A DNA stretch of 16,583 bases, from assembly GCA_003161495.1 (NCBI GenBank), contig PMOP01000406.1, positions 1 through 16,583 on the forward strand. Direction: 5' to 3'. Below are positions 15,514 to 16,583 of the stretch, one piece after another. Within the stretch, counting starts at the first letter, position 1. Each line of letters starts with the position of its first letter. Source of the stretch: Acidobacteriota bacterium. GTDB taxonomy: Bacteria; Acidobacteriota; Terriglobia; Acidiferrales; UBA7541. The translations under genes were made by a program, and so were the position numbers. The notes beneath the pieces were generated by a model, which did not search any database, was not told where the DNA came from, and saw only the letters and a list, made by a program, of their open reading frames with translations.

Positions 15514-15540
15514 CCCCCACAGGCGGAAGCTTGCGCCACC
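15514..15540. repeat. REP-like unit C (right outer unit, inverted)
   Basis: The complement of 15514-15539 matches 7276-7301 at 22 of 26 positions (GTGGCGC..GCTTC.GCCTG.GGGGG). It faces unit A across the inner pair B, so the cluster is nested. Open frames on both strands here encode the same CSARLQAGI..PEGGRYK peptide because of the inverted repeats and are not genes. Confidence 0.75.
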
Positions 15541-15561
15541 CCATACTTTTCCAAATGCGAA

Positions 15562-15777
15562 TCAGTGATTATCGCCGTTGGAGTTCGCATCGCCGCCGCT
15601 TGGTAGTTTGGTGTTGCTTGCTAGAGCTAGCCTGGCTTCCTGGCTGATCGTGACTGTATCTTGTGACGCTGGATTTTGTGTAGCGGCTTGCGTTTGCAGC
15701 GTCTTGGGTGGTTGAACTGATTCTTCTGTCTGAATCTGCGAGTGGGCTACCTGTAGAGAGTTCACGGAACTGGTCAT
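15562..15777 (-). CDS. small disordered peptide, paralogue 1
   Basis: A 71-residue protein from ATG 15777, with GAGGT 8 bases upstream (GAGGTAATAGGCC before ATG). No signal peptide, membrane segment, Cys or Trp. It is rich in Gln, Ser, Thr and Ala and is probably disordered. The C-terminal half carries SQDTVTISQEARLALASNTK and ends GGDANSNGDNH. It is clearly related to the next gene upstream (see 15866-16075): same length, the same QD.VTIS..A..ALA.N.K core, the same GD.N..GDN tail and similar leader bases. The VTIS..A core loosely resembles C-terminal parts of FlgM-like proteins, but I would not assign that family. Function unknown. Its 3' end faces purE across the repeat cluster. Confidence 0.65.
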   Translation of the reverse strand: MTSSVNSLQVAHSQIQTEESVQPPKTLQTQAATQNPASQDTVTISQEARLALASNTKLPSGGDANSNGDNH

Positions 15778-15865
15778 GGCCTATTACCTCGTCGCTATAT
15801 CTATCGGCAGACGAGCAGATACCTTTAGGGCCTGCTAAGTTACAGAAAATAGATGGTTTAATGGA

Positions 15866-16075
15866 CTATTTGTTGTCACCGTCGTGATTCACGTCGCCAG
15901 TGGCACCCGGCTTCGCATTGGCCGCTAACGCTTGCTGCGCTTGCGGGCTGATCGTGACTTTATCTTGCGGGGCGGCTGTTTGCGGCGCGGTTGGCTGAGG
16001 CTTGGGTGCCGCGACTGCTGGCGCCGTCTGTGTCGCCGCCTGGACTGCGTGAACCGGTTGCACAGGATTGCTCAT
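15866..16075 (-). CDS. small disordered peptide, paralogue 2
   Basis: A 69-residue protein from ATG 16075, chosen because GAGGTG lies 6 bases upstream; an in-frame GTG at 16084 overlaps that SD. Residues 1-38 are Pro/Gln/Ala/Thr/Val-rich with no predicted order. The second half is QDKVTISPQAQQALAANAK, ending GDVNHDGDNK. The tail DVNHDGD matches the DxNxDGD spacing of a calcium-binding EF-hand-type loop, though a lone loop without helices need not bind. It shares core, tail, length and ribosome-binding leader with the gene at 15562-15777, 88 bp away on the same strand, so the two probably arose by tandem duplication and may be co-transcribed. Neither has a recognisable export signal. Function unknown. 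Confidence 0.7.
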   Translation of the reverse strand: MSNPVQPVHAVQAATQTAPAVAAPKPQPTAPQTAAPQDKVTISPQAQQALAANAKPGATGDVNHDGDNK

Positions 16076-16180
16076 GGGTATCACCTCACGTCCTTAACTT
16101 CGACGCAGCGAGAATAAACATTAGCGAACGGCGGGGAAAAAGAGAGCTGAAATTGAAAACGTGCCGAACGGAAACAGTGC

Positions 16181-16213
16181 GGGCCCATTCGCCGAGGCGG
16201 ACGGGCCCTTTTT
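16181..16213 (+). terminator. plus-oriented intrinsic terminator without an assigned gene
   Basis: GGGCCC (16181-16186), an inner stem (TTCGC with GCGGA, one G-U pair, loop CGAG), GGGCCC (16203-16208), then TTTTT (16209-16213). The T run lies on the plus strand, while both neighbouring genes read leftward. Confidence 0.65.
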
Positions 16214-16257
16214 GTTCTCTTGCCGCGCGTTCCGATGCTGCACGCTCGCGCGCCGTG

Positions 16258-16583
16258 TTATTTTTTCGCGGCGTGCGCGGCGTTGCGTTCCTGCATCCGG
16301 CGGGTGAGGTGAGGCACGATTCCCAGCATTCGCTCGATCAGCATCAACTGGCCCCGGTGATGCATTTCGTGCTCTTTTACGGAAAGAATCATATCGAAGC
16401 GCGTGCGCGATGGCGGCGCTCCTCCCGGCGGCATGGTCAGGACTTCCCCCAGGAAATTTTCGTCGAGCCCTTCCATCCACTTGGCCCAGGCCTCACCTTC
16501 CTTGGTGAGCAGTTCAATCAGCTGTGCTTTGTTGCGCGGCTCTTTTTCTTCCGCGCGCATGCGTTTCATGAGCGCCGGAAAAT
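16258..16583 (-). CDS. DinB-like four-helix protein (C-terminal part)
   Basis: Partial gene entering from the right edge: 107 codons plus stop, frame open to the last base of the window. An internal ATG at 16569 is not the likely start, because the preceding in-frame residues (FPAL before MKRMR) continue the family pattern. The sequence fits the DinB/DUF664 metal-binding four-helix-bundle superfamily: a helix RNKAQLIELLTKEGEAWAKW, then TRFDMILSVKEHEMHHRGQL with the HxxxH ligand pair (H-E-M-H-H), then MLIERMLGIVPHLTRRM. Members include bacillithiol- or mycothiol-type transferases and many proteins of unknown role; the name DinB does not imply the E. coli polymerase. The third metal ligand is expected in the missing N-terminal part. 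It stands upstream of the paralogous peptides on the same strand, separated by 182 bp. Confidence 0.85.
   Translation of the reverse strand, partial: FPALMKRMRAEEKEPRNKAQLIELLTKEGEAWAKWMEGLDENFLGEVLTMPPGGAPPSRTRFDMILSVKEHEMHHRGQLMLIERMLGIVPHLTRRMQERNAAHAAKK

Noticed and set aside
15385..15540. CRISPR array considered for the repeat cluster
   Set aside because: Units are inverted and nested with unequal spacing, not direct repeats with uniform spacers; no cas genes.
15350..15606. Two short frames, one on each strand, encoding CSARLQAGI..PEGGRYK peptides
   Set aside because: They read through the inverted REP-like units, so both strands give the same peptide; a repeat artefact, not genes.

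Overview
The window looks like a chromosomal segment from a moderately GC-rich bacterium, most likely an Acidobacteriota (soil type). This is an inference from gene content and style: a membrane-embedded spermidine-synthase-like protein fused to TPRs, a stand-alone small zf-HC2 protein, lineage-type small secreted proteins, and REP-like inverted repeats with a GTGGCGC..GCTTCAGCCTG core. No rRNA, tRNA, CRISPR array, phage gene or transposase gene was recognised. Most of the window is housekeeping plus small proteins of unknown function, and no clear defence or mobile system is visible.

Layout. 1-350 (-): the first 116 codons of a secreted SMP-30/gluconolactonase-like beta-propeller, cut by the window edge. 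616-1731 (-): queA (queuosine tRNA modification). 1975-4650 (+): clpB, behind a near-consensus vegetative promoter; 4737-5591 (+): htpX membrane protease. These two form a protein-quality-control pair. 5849-6055 (+): a 68-residue orphan zf-HC2 protein. 6363-7205 (+): a one-TM coiled-coil protein of unknown function, closed by a textbook terminator. 7275-7348: a REP-type palindrome whose right arm abuts the stop codon of the convergent 3.2-kb gene 7349-10516 (-), a polytopic membrane / spermidine-synthase-like / TPR fusion. 10594-12228 (+): a PAS-GAF-GGDEF diguanylate cyclase with intact active and inhibitory sites. 12394-12741 (+): a small exported protein of unknown function. 12971-15325 (+): purD, a MOSC-domain gene and purE, with purD and MOSC overlapping; this is a purine-synthesis cluster without purK. 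15381-15540: a nested cluster of REP-like repeats of the same family as the one near 7.3 kb. 15562-15777 and 15866-16075 (both -): two paralogous, disordered, roughly 70-residue peptides ending in a calcium-loop-like GDxNxxGDN tail. 16258-16583 (-): the C-terminal part of a DinB-like four-helix protein that runs off the window.

How the parts relate. ClpB disaggregase and HtpX protease are a logical stress pair but appear to have separate promoters. PurD and PurE catalyse purine biosynthesis steps, and the MOSC gene is translationally tied to purD. The diguanylate cyclase is divergent from the membrane fusion gene. The least-explained items are the peptide pair, the orphan zf-HC2 protein, the coiled-coil membrane protein, the REP clusters, and a plus-oriented terminator (16181-16213) that has no gene to terminate.
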